Shown piece after piece: positions 48,470 through 61,162 of a stretch of 64,000 nt of DNA. The notes under the pieces were generated by a model that saw only the letters and a list, made by a program, of their open reading frames with translations, ran no database searches and was not told the origin of the DNA. Origin of the DNA: Haliotis asinina (taxonomy: Eukaryota; Mollusca; Gastropoda; Lepetellida; Haliotidae); contig NC_090291.1 of the NCBI RefSeq assembly GCF_037392515.1, forward strand, positions 39,579,001 through 39,643,000, in the 5' to 3' direction. The position numbers and the translations under genes are program-made. Every line of letters begins with the position of its first letter. The stretch's first letter is position 1.

Positions 48470-50360
48470 AACAAACACAAGGATTAAAAATTTTGCATAC
48501 TTTGTACATCACCTCAAAGCCAAAATGCCCTTGTGTCCCTGTAATAATGAGTTATAAGCAAGGCAACAAGACCTAAGGCAAAAATGTAGCCTTGACTGGA
48601 AATAAAAAAGAATAATGTTTGTTAAAAAGTGAGACATGAAACATGTTGAGGTTTTCACCTTAAATTTAGAGTTATTTCAAAAGTGCCTGCAATGCAACAG
48701 TTTATTACTAAGGGTATGACTGGACCCATGTCACCTGTTTCTTGGACATGTCATAGGTAAAATAAAAGTCAACTCAGCGAATTCATGAGATTAGTTAATA
48801 CGTCTGGGTATTGTCAAAATGTTTGTATTGTCATTTATTGTGATATGTGTTGGTATATTGCAGTATGTAGTGCAACATATTGTGAAAGTGTAACACATGT
48901 TTAAGGTAATGAAACTATAGTTTCCTTTCTTTTGAAACAATGCCACTCGCCACTGTCATGACCCAGATGTGTCTGTTGAAATGTTTCCAAATTGAAGGCC
49001 GCACTCTAAAGTTTCAAACTTGAGAAAAAAGTGTCTGCAGTGGCATCTATCATTTTGGTTTGTTTACTAAATATGGTTTTAAAGCAACGCAAAGTCTATT
49101 GTATGACCAATAAACATTCTCAAAACCATTAATGTAAAACAACATAAATGAAAAAAGGAATACATTCTGAAAATTATCGATCATGGTGACGGAAATTGCT
49201 GAGTGAACCAGTTCGCAAAAAGTGTACCACAACATATCGTATTGTGAAATTTGTGTTGCAATATACTGGTTAAATGGCAATATCTCCAACCCCTATTAGT
49301 TAAACTATAACAACAGTTCTAATATTGAGTTCTAACGGAACAAATATGTGAAATGAATAAATATACTGTGACACAGTGAGCGAAAATCCATGAGGATAAA
49401 ACTCCACAGTTGCGGGCCTGACTGGTTAGTGCAATATATCACTCTCTCCGACTCTTTAATTCATAATACACTTTTGAATCATACAAACTTATGGCCTGAT
49501 CAGTTATGGTATTTTATCTTTTTGTAATCTTTTGCTAAGTTTCTACATTCAAATTTTGTTTCTACAACTAAATTATTTTGTGGGCTAGAGTGATTAGGGG
49601 TAATCAGCGGCCCAGCAAATTATGAGATACTCCAAAGGGTATAACATGCTGAACAACAAGGACAAAATATATGTATCCTTTTTTCTTCATAATCTGATAT
49701 ATCTGATGTATGATCGTTCTGGGCCAAGAAACTGTATCATTGTTGTTTAGCGACCTATAGTTTCATTAGGGTAAATAGATTTCATGATCTCTGATTTCAT
49801 GCTGTTGCCAAACACTTTTTCGGCTGGGTCGTATTTAGATCTACGACTGTGTTCACTGGCATTGTTACGAGGGGCGTCACACGGTCATTGTAAACATCCG
49901 TATAATTTTATGCTTATTTTATTAGTTGTGATATATTCTACAAGTGCTCATGCGATAATCGAGACAACAACGGACGTTCTTTCGTGGACGTAAACGTAAC
50001 ATGAGGACATATTGTTGACAAACAACGACACAATGTCAACACAGGTCAGCCATCGTAAAGTGTCGATGAAGTGACAACAGACACAGTACGTATTCCCATA
50101 CAAAACTGTTTGTCAAAAGACTTATTAAATCAGTTATAGTCAGATATGTCATCATATAAGGAGGTTGGAACATAAGAACTGTTGTTTTAACCTACATAAT
50201 ATATATCTACATCACGGTCAGGCGTCTGTTCACAAACACTTGAAACAGCCTCCGGTCCATTTCTGGAACGTTTGTGGACGAAGTGTTTAACAACTTCAGA
50301 CAAGAGTTTTGAGAACAATTTCACCTAGACATATATTTAAATATGAGCTTTTGGCCGTTA
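48470..50360. other. Probable 5' intron and flank of the PPSY-motif gene
   Basis: No SINE-A or SINE-B copy in about 1.9 kb, unlike most of the window. Lies between the inferred non-coding exon and the exon with the start codon. Confidence 0.3.
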
Positions 50361-50365
50361 CCTAC

Positions 50366-50440
50366 CTTAAGGCTCAAATGATGACGACAAATTCGTGACA
50401 CAAGTTCAGGAAAAACGACCACAAACAGACTGCAAACTAT
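50366..50440 (-). other. Candidate non-coding first exon of the PPSY-motif gene
   Basis: On the minus strand a strong donor context (AAG then gtaggt, exon end 50366) lies about 1.9 kb upstream of the acceptor at 48466. It would suit a non-coding first exon. The 5' end is unknown and the upper coordinate is arbitrary. Confidence 0.25.
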
Positions 50441-50966
50441 GATATTGTATCTGAAAACTCGTCGAATCTCAATACACGCCATATGCAGTTACCTCCCTTT
50501 CGTTACTATGAAACCTGGAAGGGTTATGTATCACTCGTGCTATGACGCACTCACAACACAGACCGTTTCCCCTTCGAAAACAGAATATGTGACAAATTTC
50601 TTTTCATGTACTAATATTACTGCGTATCTACTTGTCACGAAATGTGACTATGATGCAGATATTGTTTCAGGGTTTATTTGTCAAAACTGGATCATCCGCG
50701 ATGTTTTTAATGGTGACCTGGGTCAGCCATAGTGAATGAAAGAATAGATGCTCAAGTTTAAGGCTCATAAATGAAAAATGTCATCCTTTTTTGAGACAGT
50801 GTTGATTTCACACACGTCATGTTTCAAAGCCACATTGAGCTGAGTCATCTCTTTACATTCATTGCTGAAGATATTTCATGACAATAGTTTTTCGTGTTTT
50901 TTTAAAAACATGTAATTTATAGAAAATGTCCTTTAAACTTGATGTCACCACTCTTCATTATCACTT

Positions 50967-51045
50967 GCATGGTGTTAATCACTGGATTATCTGGTTTATT
51001 ATCTACAGACCGCTGACAAAGGACTGTAATATATTGCTGAATGCA
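50967..51045 (+). mobile_element. SINE-B tail fragment, plus
   Basis: atcactggattatctgg, acagaccgctgaca and atattgctgaatgc. Confidence 0.65.
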
Positions 51046-51225
51046 AACAAACATGTGTAGGTACACTTTCAACGTTGAAAGGAATATAGGTTTGCTGTTA
51101 CGTGTTGAAACCAAAATGCATATTTAACAATAAAATAAACACAAAATTATGACTACATACCGACTGCCCCGCAGAAGAGCCACACTGTTGAAGCTGTGTC
51201 GTGTTCTTTGTTATGTCTTGAACTT

Positions 51226-51356
51226 GAGTGAGTGAGAGCGTTTAGTTTTAAGCCGCACCCAGCAATATTCCAGCTACATGGTGGCGGTCTGTAATCAATC
51301 GAGTCTGGACCAGATAAAGCAGTAATCAACAGCATGATGATGATGATGATGATGAT
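51226..51356 (-). mobile_element. SINE-B tail half, minus, ending in an ATG microsatellite
   Basis: gagtgagtgagagcgtttag to aatcaacagcatga, then (atg)n at 51333-51356. Confidence 0.85.
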
Positions 51357-51767
51357 AATGATATGGAGATTGATTATATGCACTTTCCCACATGACACGT
51401 ATTTGGTCTACGGCAATTTAGTTTCGAAGAGAGGGTCGGTCATTTTGAGCGAAATGTATGGTAGCCTGAAGCGGATATTAGGTTTGCATATTTATATTTG
51501 TATGAATTTGAAACTTGGACATTTGCCAGAAGTGGTAGGAGGAGCTGAACTAGTGGGTTATTTTGTCGATATATGTTTTAAGTGTTTTATTTAAGATTTT
51601 GTGGTTTGGTTTGTTCATAATCTAGCGGCCAAAAGAAACGCAACCAAAATAAAAACGACTGTAAATTGTCAAAATAATTGTCGGTCTGTTTGAAAATAGC
51701 GAAAAACACATCTCTCGAACAAGTCTTTTCCCAGAACACTTGCACTTGCATTCCGTATTTTCACAAA

Positions 51768-51850
51768 GTGAGTGAGTGTAGTTTTACGTCGCTTTTAGCT
51801 ATATTCCAGCAATATCACGGCGGAGGACACCAGACAATGAGCTTCACACT
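51768..51850 (-). mobile_element. SINE-A tail half, minus
   Basis: gtgagtgagtgtagttttac, tattccagcaatatcacggc, caatgagcttcacac. Confidence 0.8.
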
Positions 51851-51879
51851 ATTTTCACAAAATATAAACAAAACTACAA

Positions 51880-51922
51880 AAAGAACAACAAAACAAAACA
51901 AAACAAAACAAAACAAAACAAA
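51880..51922 (+). repeat. (AAAAC)n microsatellite
   Basis: About seven aaaac units. Confidence 0.9.
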
Positions 51923-51959
51923 AGCCCTGGAATTTACACAAATATTAAGCTAACCAGGT

Positions 51960-53763
51960 TTATTCTGTTACATCATTTTAATCGAGTGGGTGACAACCAG
52001 GAACATGCCACGTTTAGCACCAGAGCAGACGTAGAGAGCAATCAATATGTTACAGATTGAACAAGAATGTCAAAAATGGATTCTCTTCTATGACGTCAAA
52101 CGTCAACGTATAAAGATAAGGGGGCATAACTCCACCATGCTTAATACTAGGCCAATGCATAGGGAGAATTTGTTGTAGATACGGACGCTATATTTTCGTT
52201 TTGTTTTGTTCATGGAGAACCAAACTATTCCGGTACAAAGTTCCCCAATGTGAGCGGATACCATTTGGTAGTTTCACAGTTTATAAGAAAGGATGCCAAT
52301 TTACTACATGAGAAAACAGGCAATGGCGATTTGGATGGCCCTAAGGGATACGTAGGTCAGTTCTTCGAATCTCACGTTCTCCCGTTTTTGCAGATGTATT
52401 TTGACCAATTTCGCATCATTATTAACAGAGTTACGGCCACAGCTTCAAATATGATAAGATGACTGAAGACAATGCAAAATGTTAGTTGACGTCATGACAT
52501 AATTTGTCATTTTGTGACGTCGGAAAAAGATGACACTGGTTTGCTATATATCTCACTTAGTTTTCATTAACTGTATAAGATATCACGGCTGCTATGGCAG
52601 AATTCAACACACTTTTGACAAAATATAAGATTAATGGTTTTACCATTGAAATGGTGTCCTGAATATATCAACAATTAGACGACTTAACTGCCTGTCTTAT
52701 TGTGGGCAACACGCGCATCTGTTTGGCATCACATTTAATGTAAATGATAAAAATTATCCCACAGCACCTGAATATTCATTGAATATTCATTTAGAATGTA
52801 CATTTTTCTTTTTATGATTTATGATTATGTAACTATTTTTCTTTATAAGTATGCAATGAAAGGTACAAAGAGATCGTTGTTTTCAATAGGGAACTATATA
52901 TTAGAATGTGGACGTAAGGTTTGTCAAAAATAAGAAATGATCCGGTTTATATATTTTAAAACAATTTTCGTATAAATATTGTTTGAGTTAGATATCCTGA
53001 AATCACTATATATTTTAATCGAATTTCAAATCAATTCAATTGAGTGTACTATTGAAAACACTGACAATGAATCACAAAACGTTTTTGACAAACTCACACC
53101 CAGTCAGTCAATTGTCATAAATGTTTTGTCTATAAAACGACACAAATTCAATGAACAAGACAATTCCTTTAAACATATGCGCCTTTACATTTCATAAAAT
53201 GTATACATCATTTTCATTAATATCATCAGTTTTACTTATAGGGTTGAATTAAATTGCTGTTTGTCAACCTGTTCATATGAAACTGCAACATTAGTCATCC
53301 CAACGTATTGAATATTGTACATCACAGGAACTAAAGCACATGTTGCAGTAATGGCTATGTGTGATCTGCTAACACTTGTGTAACGGCTTCAATTGTGGCA
53401 TGCTATACTAAATATGTAAGTTTCCTACGTAAATGTTCAGACAATAAAAAAACTTTCAAATAATAAAAACACATATCCTATATCCATGTATGATATGGTA
53501 TTGAACAAGGCTAAATGAAGGTACTGAAATTAGTTTCATGAAAAAATATCTCGACGATATGCAAAATATAAATCCCAACCGATTTTGGTTCCTCGGCGAC
53601 GTTTCAGAATTATCGTTACATGAAAACATGATGTCAGTGATCATTAATATGCTGTTTTTGAAATACTCCCAGTAATTATCCGATTTTCACATTTCAAAGT
53701 ATACAGCAAATAACGCTGTGAATCACGATTTTGTATTGTGTGAAACATGGCGACATAGTTATT
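51960..53763. other. Intergenic DNA, nothing recognised
   Basis: A 70-codon frame (52250-52462) has no family features. 54119-54559 and 54713-55375 likewise hold nothing I can name. Confidence 0.35.
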
Positions 53764-54118
53764 TGGAAATGTAGTCGCTTTGAAAAGATGATTGGTGCAG
53801 TTTGCGTGTAAATGATTTTCATTTTAAAACAAACGACTGGAAACAAACACTAACAAATGTGTGATGCAAGATGAGTGTCAAAATTAATGTTCTAAGTGAT
53901 TTCTCGACCTTGATAAAACGTCAAAATCAAGAATGGGAACCCATGCACGTGTATGGGGCTACTGCGTTGTGCACGTGCATATCATGCGTTGTGTTTAGGG
54001 GTGGTAATAGAGGGAAATGCTGGTGCACTCATAAGATATCTGTCCTTGAAACGTTTGTTAACGTTTACTCTTCCTATACAAATTGAAAGTTCATTATCCC
54101 CTACTTTGTAAGAGTATA
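53764..54118 (+). mobile_element. Second, 5'-truncated copy of the 36969 MITE
   Basis: Matches 37123-37480 in order (gaaatgtagtcgctt, gatgagtgtcaaaattaatg, ggtggtaatagagggaaatg) and ends in the same ccctactttgtaagagtata terminus. The left end is missing or unrecognisable. Confidence 0.8.
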
Positions 54119-54559
54119 ATTAGAATGTTATTGGACTTCAAAGTGAAGAAGGGTTGAAGAGGAAGGACATATATGCCCCTGTGGCATCAAGGGGTATAAA
54201 GTAATATTACATCTATAGAAATACCACATTGTAACGTCCAAAAAACATTATAAGTAAAGATGCCAGTACAATAACGTTGAAGTGAAACCCTTTTTCATCT
54301 TCATTCCCAAAATATAGCCTCAGTCACAATTGTTCCTTCCAACTTGGTTGTCAAAGGGGAAGTAAACGTAGGTGTTTCTCACCATAGTATCTGAAGTGAA
54401 GACCTCTCTTGTCTAACCTGAACTTGAGGCCGCAAGTGTTCCGTCTGACTTGTTCCGGAATGTCAAAAGCACTACTTGGACGTTATGGAGATATCTTGCA
54501 TTGTCTTTATATGGTTTAAATATATATCGTATTTCCCAAAGAAACACGGATTAATAATC

Positions 54560-54712
54560 ACTCAAAATAAAATAAAAACCAAACCAAACCAAAACAAACA
54601 AAAAGAAAATATCAACCAAACCAACAAAACCACAAACAAACAAACAAAACACAACAATATAAACAACAACAAATAAAACAAAAACAAACAAACAAACAAA
54701 CAAAAACCCGCA
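54560..54712 (+). repeat. A/C-rich low-complexity tract
   Basis: aaacc, aaaac and aaac units, ending in several caaa repeats. It keeps frames open on both strands without any coding sign. Confidence 0.9.
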
Positions 54713-55375
54713 AAAAGCGCTTACATCAATGCCGCTATGGTAAGAATGATCAATGCGACTTATCTGAACGTAAAACAAGGCCTTAATATGTAAGAACATT
54801 GTCTTGATGTCTTTCAGCGGCTTTTAGAAGTTGTTTTGTATGAGCAAGATCTTTGACTGATGATTTTAAAAGCTTCTTCTAATTCTTTGACACACAACGT
54901 TTCGTGTATACTGAATGTCTTGTTATATATCTATTCATACGTTATTGTTGTATGTATTTCATATGTATGCCATATGGACCTGTGGCCTATGACTTGAGAA
55001 AAATAAACTATTCTAAAGATAAGTATCTACGTACCCTTAGTAATACCCTAAGATATAACCTTCCGAGAATACACATGTTCGTTAGAATCAAAAATTGTCT
55101 TTATTGAAAAGGATCGTTAAAGCTTTGAAGCTATTTTGGTCAAGAGCAGGCCTTTTCCCGTTGAGAAAAATAAAATGAAGGTGGGCGACCCAAATGTGGT
55201 TAACGCATGAGAAACTGACCTTTATCTTGTACAATATATTTCTGTTTATTTCCAGGTGACGCTTTCCTTGCCTTTGCATGTGTGATACCACCGATGTGTC
55301 AGGATAAGCTAAACATTTCGCGACCACTTGGTTTCTCTCCTATATAATGATGTTTAAGCTTTCGTTAAATATTAT

Positions 55376-55543
55376 GAGTGAGTGAGTGATTTTAGTTTGA
55401 CACCACTCTTTGCAATATTCCAGTACTAACAGGGCGATGCACACCGGAAATGGGCTTCGCAAATTTTACCTATGTGGAGAATCGAACCCGGTGTTTCGGC
55501 GTGACGGACGAACGCTCTAACCACTTGGCTACCACACCGCCCC
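55376..55543 (-). mobile_element. SINE-A, minus, full length
   Basis: gagtgagtgagtgattttag through gagaatcgaacccggtgttt, accacttggctaccacaccg and cccc. Short ttatga on both sides may be the target duplication. Confidence 0.9.
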
Positions 55544-55835
55544 AATTGTTATGAAGATACATTCAACTAAATGGTCGCTCAGAATTATGACCATTCCCCC
55601 GTGAATGCTGTATTGGTTATTTGGTTTATTTGGTTTGAAGTTAATTATAAAGTTTGAAGAATATTTAGCTATGCAACAGTATATTTTGTGTTCAGTTTCT
55701 TCACAGTTACATACAAAGTCACGTACTTTTTGGGTAGGGTCAAACGCAGGCCACTCACGGCGTAAGACACAAAAGTTTATATAAGGCGTTTGGCTTTTAT
55801 CAACCTGACCTATAGTGCTAGGGGGTAGTCTTGTC

Positions 55836-55862
55836 TGTCCGTCCATCCGTCCGTCCGTCCGT
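55836..55862 (+). repeat. (GTCC)n short tandem repeat
   Basis: About six gtcc-type units. Confidence 0.85.
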
Positions 55863-56003
55863 AATTTGTATAACTGAAAAAGCGTGTCAGCCTGCTACAT
55901 TCATTAACCAAAGGCTCATCTGGTACCTTTGCTGTTTAGGGAGTTTAAGAAAATGGATTCTTTCCTTTTCCATGACAACTGTGTTGCAATTCTATTCTCA
56001 GTT

Positions 56004-56140
56004 GGGGCGGTGGGGTAGCCTAGTTGTTAAAGCCAAGGTTCAATGTCCAACTTGGGTACAATGTGTGAAGCTAATTTCTGATGTCCCCCCGCCGTGATAA
56101 TGCTGGAATATTGCTAAACGCGACGTAAAACAAAACTCAC
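56004..56140 (+). mobile_element. SINE-A, plus, head with internal deletion
   Basis: ggggcggtggggtagcctag then directly ttgttaaagccaaggttc; complete body and gcgacgtaaaac tail. Confidence 0.85.
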
Positions 56141-57239
56141 TGTTCATATAGTGGCGTGTTTGACCGGGACACATATCTGTAAAACCAACCGTGTTCTTTC
56201 ATGAAACAAGTGTCCTGCGCCCACAGACCAGGTTGTCAACCGAGGACGCTAAAAATGTTAGATGTTTAATGGAATAAGCCGGGAAACGATATTATTTCTA
56301 ATTTTCTACACACATTTTCTTCCAGATCATCCACTTATATAATAACTGAACTGTGTGTAGTGTGATACTGAAACAATACTGAACCCTGAACAAGCCTGAA
56401 CCCTGAAATGGTTGTTTGAAAAGATTACCTATCCGGTCCTGTGTCGTCTTCTTAGCAGTCGTCCTGCCTCCCCGAGGATTCTTGGTCCATATCTGCCGAT
56501 GGAATGGCATCTAACCTTCTAACGTGATTGTAAAGTATGATTTCTAAAGTTGCATTACAAATTAGACTAATATTATATAATGACACAGATGTATTTTTTG
56601 ATTCAATGCAAACAGAAAGTAAACAAAACAGACACAGCTGAATTAGCCATTCGTCCCATGTGCCTTACGCCGCTAAACGAAAAATGTACGCATTCAGATA
56701 TGTGAGATATATAGTTGTGTTTGATGCCACTAACAGCGTACAAACGTACCACCGCCATCACCTGGGACACTACCATCTCGACATCGCCACTACATAGAAC
56801 ACCACCGCCACTACATGAAACGCCACCATCACCACAACCACCACTAATCGGGACACTTCCACACTGTTATGATATAGTTGGTATGTTATGGGTGGCATGT
56901 AGTGTAGCTGGTGTGGTATACCCGGTTTGATATATTTGGTGTTTTATGTGTGGCATATTATATTGCTAGTATGATATGGTTGGTACGTAATGGCTTGTAT
57001 GATATGCATTCATCAATAAAAAGAAACGCACAGACCACGTATTAAAAAAACCATGTATTAAACGTATTTAGGTGTACGTGACTCTATCAAACATAAACGA
57101 AGCATAGGTGAAGGAAATTTGACGCACTGGTGGACATATGTATCGCTGTTATTGTCAGCATTAATTCAGTTAAATCACTGCGCACGTGTGAACACAAAGG
57201 GGCGTTCAGGTCAGTACCTGGTCATGTCACCCTGTGCCT

Positions 57240-57655
57240 TGGAAGTGATCGTTGGATTTATGTTTGAAGAATTCTTTACCATTTCTCCCGCAACTCGTTG
57301 GCAAATTTTGCAGGTGTCGATGATGACGTTTACGGACGCGTCAATCAAGTTTGTCCCATAGATGCTAGATCCTGCTCAGACAGGGCGATTTGGAAGGCCA
57401 GGGAAAGACACTGACGTTCGCACGGGATACCTGCACACGAGCTGTTTCAAGTGTTTGGAGTCGAGCATTGTCTTGTTGAAACATGTCCCTCTGGTGGTTA
57501 AACAGTAGGAGACGAGGTGACAGACTTCGGTCGATGTTTGCTGAAAGATAGCATTGAACCACTACTAGCTCCGATATATCCGTGTAGGACATGATTCCCC
57601 ATACCATGACTCTACATGTCAAAACGTTGATTACACACCAGTCTCGTTTCATGTT
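57240..57655 (-). pseudogene. Tc1/mariner transposase fragment (second half of DDE domain)
   Basis: The minus strand reads VMVWGIMSYTD, then FQQDNARLQT (second catalytic Asp), then VFPWPSKSPCLSRI, a stop, and HLWDKLD. This is the normal Tc1 order, with the IEHLWD glutamate lost to the stop at about 57362. Decayed similarity runs on to about 57240. Confidence 0.75.
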
Positions 57656-57934
57656 GACTGGGTTCCATCCTATTGAGCAACTAGACTTATTTATTTAACT
57701 GGATACATAAGTATTGATCAGTATGATTTCATAAATATAAGCACTTGTATATTGCAACACCACACTCCTTCTAGTCCTTGCAAACACCTCGTACAGCTTG
57801 CTCTGTCGTACAGCGATCTGACAAAACAGAAACCTGGAAATCGTGGCAATCTCAAAACGAGGTTCTGCCGCCAGAAACTTTGGGCGGTCTGGTACGGAAT
57901 TGATATTGTATCAATCTCATTGTGCTTTACATAG

Positions 57935-58505
57935 CTAACCTAACGCGTCACCAGTTCTGATTTCTCGATTTAGGCAATCCCATAAGTTTTCTATGGGATT
58001 CACGCCGGAAGAACATGATGGGCACAGCAAAATAACGATGTTAGCGTTATGCATGAAGTCGTCTGTCAGTGTTGCTGTATGGGGTATTGCGTTATCGTGT
58101 TGGTAGACAATACCACATGGTTGTTGCTGGACAAACGACATACATACACATACCATCACGCTTCCGGCTTCAAAGCCAGACTTGCTGAACGCAATTCGGC
58201 GCTGAACACGAACCCAGCCGTCATTACTGTGCAGCAAAAACAATTTACTCTCATCGGTTAACATCCCACGTCGCCAGTCACGCACCTGCCAACGTCGACC
58301 TCGTCTGGCTAACCTCAATCGACAACGTCGGTTTTGCAGAGTCAGATGCACTCCTCGGTAGGGTCAACGTGCTCGAACACTGTACACTGAATGTCAACGG
58401 ATACGGTGTCCTAGTACCGTCGCTGCCGTTGACGTCACCATTGCAAAGCGACGTCATGACTATGTCGTTGTTACACGTGGTCGACCACTCCAACGCCTGT
58501 CTGCC
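57935..58505 (-). pseudogene. Second Tc1/mariner transposase, frameshifted
   Basis: The minus strand carries SGRPRVTTT near 58480, a broken segment with stops, then a 138-codon frame. That frame has RDWRRGMLTDESKLFLLHSN (first Asp), GSVMVC, YQHDNAIPHTA (second Asp) and NPIENLWDCLNREIR (Glu). All three acidic residues survive, but there is an internal deletion after GSVMVC and N-terminal frameshifts. It lies about 280 bp from the other copy in the same orientation. The two differ too much to be halves of one gene. Confidence 0.8.
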
Positions 58506-59049
58506 GTATCGCCTGATTGTCAGAGGCGTAGCACAAAAAACATGTGCTTACACTTTAAAATTTGATAAAAGCAAGTATAAAAGATATACTGGGCTTCTTG
58601 TAAACTACTTCTCTATTTCACTGGTGACAGTCATCAGACAGTCAGCTCTGTTCTTCGTGGAAAACGATGACCGGAACAATGTTTATGGAAGTGTCAACAT
58701 ATGTTTGTATTTAGCTGTGTTGCATTAGCCTCTTTGCTTATGTCAGACCAAACACTTACGTATTGCCAAGTTGTTAAAATCTATTCGTATCCAAATACAA
58801 GTATTTTTGCAAATTAATGTTTAGGAAACTAGAATTAATATAGACAACAAGTGAGATTTGGTCTCCATCGGAAATAATGAGTAAAAGGGTTAAAAATGAC
58901 AGCTGTAAAAAATTATTTTTTTATTTTTCTTGTAAAATTGTAGTCAAAAACAGGTTCCATCTGCTAGTTCAACCAACACGAATTGCATAGAATTCCTGGT
59001 GCTCTGTTGAGGAAGCAACTTTTAAGCCTTCACTGGTATCAGATTCAGA

Positions 59050-59860
59050 GAAACTTTCCTACAGTTTCTGTTATACTGATATTAGTTTGTACACCGAAAG
59101 CGAACTAAAATTAGAACAAATTCATTCTACTCTTCTGAAAGAATTAATCTATCCTTTAACGGATATAAGAGGTGCAAAATGGAAATTTGATCCAACACAT
59201 CTTGATAACTATGATTGGCTGAGATATTCTCCTTCAACAGATGGCGTCATTTGCTTACCATGTGCCGTTTTTGTAAATGACACCAGAAAGGTGCATTTGT
59301 TACATTGCACGTTCAGGTCTAGGGAAATACACAGTTATTAAGAGACATATCAAACTTGATTCCCATCACTATTGTGACGAGAAATCTGTGAATGATAGAA
59401 CAATTGTCAGTCATAAACAGGATCATGGTATTTGTTGCCAACTGGTTGAAAGCAATCGTTCAGTTCTCAAACACTGTTTGAAACACTCGTTTTGTACGGG
59501 AGCCAGAATGTTATAATTAGAGGTCGTGATGCTGAGAAAAGCAATTTTGTAGCCCTCTTACATTATCGTGCAAAGCACAATGAGCTACTGAACATCATCA
59601 ACATAATTAAGAACAAATATATATCACCAGCCATTCAAAATAAGCTTCTTGATATTTGCTCATTGCAAATTAGAGACCAGTTGGTTAATGTCAGCAATTC
59701 ACAGAAATGTTTTTCTCTCATTGCTGAAGAGACAACATATTCCTCAACAAGAGAACAAATTTCTATCTGTGTTCGAAAATTTCATTGAACGACCAGGATG
59801 AAACCATAGTCAAGGAATCATTTTAGGTTTCACGGAGGCTGACAGTGCCAATGCACATGC
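59050..59860 (+). pseudogene. hAT-superfamily (ZMYM1-like) transposase remnant
   Basis: Three overlapping frames, offset by frameshifts, read in order. First is LDNYDWLRYSPSTDGVICLP with CAVFV, the TTF-type zinc-binding start of hAT/ZMYM1-like proteins. Next is KYTVIKRHIKLDSHH. Last is SNFVALLHYRAKHNELL, then SPAIQNKLLDICSLQIRDQL and CFSLIAEETTYSSTREQISI. The last stretch aligns with the FSIIADETTD...KEQLSL catalytic motif of the group, with the usual Asp replaced by Glu. The C-terminal hAT dimerisation domain is not visible and a foldback sits just downstream. Confidence 0.8.
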
Positions 59861-59881
59861 CTTAGCCACAGGCCCTCGTAA

Positions 59882-60057
59882 CATTGTGAGGATTAAAGAT
59901 GTTTAAAAACATATATATATAAAACATTTGAGATGGCCCCCGACTTGAAACCCATCACAGTACATTATCCACAGAAAATCCAGATGTAGATACATTGTAT
60001 GGTGAAGCGTTTCAAGTCGGGGGTCATCTCTTTTTTAAATCTTTAATCCTCGCAATG
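59882..60057. mobile_element. Foldback MITE within or beside the hAT remnant
   Basis: About 176 bp that folds on itself. Outer arms are cattgtgaggattaaagatg and its near-complement ending cgcaatg; inner arms are 59930-59951 and 60009-60030 with one mismatch. Pairing continues with mismatches to near the centre. The target duplication was not resolved. Confidence 0.7.
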
Positions 60058-60929
60058 AAACGATGGACTTAGCCGAGTCATTCCTGTCAGAACTAGACAA
60101 GTATGAAGGTACGATGAGTCACGTTTTAACCACTAGCTCGGACTCCACATCACCTCCTCCCCGGTGTCGAAAAAGAAGGCTGTGACATGAACGACTTGTA
60201 CAGCGACTAAAAGGTTTACGAGACGACCCCTCTTTTACCGGCATGCGTTGTGCCGTTGCACATACATTACGTGCATTACATATTAGTACTGTTCCTGCTA
60301 CCGCTTTGCCCCCCTCCGGTAAAGATGTCAGTGTGTACTTTTTATAAATAAAACAGAAACAGCAGATATTATTGGGTACAGGGTTTTCATTGACATTTAG
60401 TAGAATATTCCCGTGTTTAGCTATTTTGCAATTCACAATTCTCATTTGGACTGATACAATCACTTTTAATGGTAAAAAATGTTCTTGCGAAAACAACCTT
60501 TTTGGCTATGCTGTGAAAATCTATATAATTCATGAGAAATATTGAAATTATGATTATAAGCACATTCGGAATCAATACAAGGGCCCGGAGATCGATGCCT
60601 GAAATCAAGGGCAGATAATTCAAGGGCAGCCACATTTAACAAGCTCTTGTCAGAGATGGTGTTGGGTTGTTCCGCTGGAGCCATCTACAGATCAGGTAAG
60701 ATGTTTCATGCACTTATTTCTTCAGAAATTGTGAATTCCACCGTGGTTTGCTTAACAATGCAAAACATTTCAATGATTCATTTGAATGGTTTCAAATGTA
60801 CGTAGACACAAATGCAGGAGCTTGCTAGAATGGACATGAATGGACATAGTTGATTACAGGAGAGTTGAAGGCACCCCTCCTTGTCATGAAGTCACAGTTG
60901 TTTGTCTCTCTAACTGATTTGTTTGCTTG
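60058..60929. other. Flank of the hAT remnant, nothing recognised
   Basis: May hold decayed hAT sequence (AESFLSELDKYEG can be read just after the foldback) but no convincing domain. Confidence 0.3.
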
Positions 60930-61162
60930 CTTGTTGTTTAACGTCGCACTCAGCAATATCCCAGCTATATGGCGGTCGTCTGTAAATAAACGAGTCTGGA
61001 CCAGACAATCCAGTGTCTATATCCAGTATATCTATCTACGCCATTGGAGTACGAATACACGTATCAATCAAGTCAGCGAGCCTGACCACGCGTTCCCGTT
61101 AGTCGCCTCTAACGACAAGTATGGATTACTGAAGATCAGCTCTAACCCGGATCTTCACGGGG
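60930..61162 (-). mobile_element. SINE-B, minus
   Basis: cgcactcagcaatatcccag, agtcagcgagcctgaccacg, cccggatcttcacgggg. Confidence 0.9.

Noticed and set aside
51334..51594. Plus-strand frame beginning with a Met run
   Set aside because: The start is an ATG microsatellite at a SINE end; the remainder resembles no protein.
54476..54799. Opposed frames rich in Asn/Gln/Lys and in Val/Phe
   Set aside because: Both arise from the A/C-rich low-complexity tract.
58369..58728. 119-codon plus-strand frame
   Set aside because: Largely antisense to the N-terminal part of a Tc1 transposase remnant.
60119..60496. 125-codon minus-strand frame
   Set aside because: No recognisable domain, no splice context, next to decayed transposon sequence.
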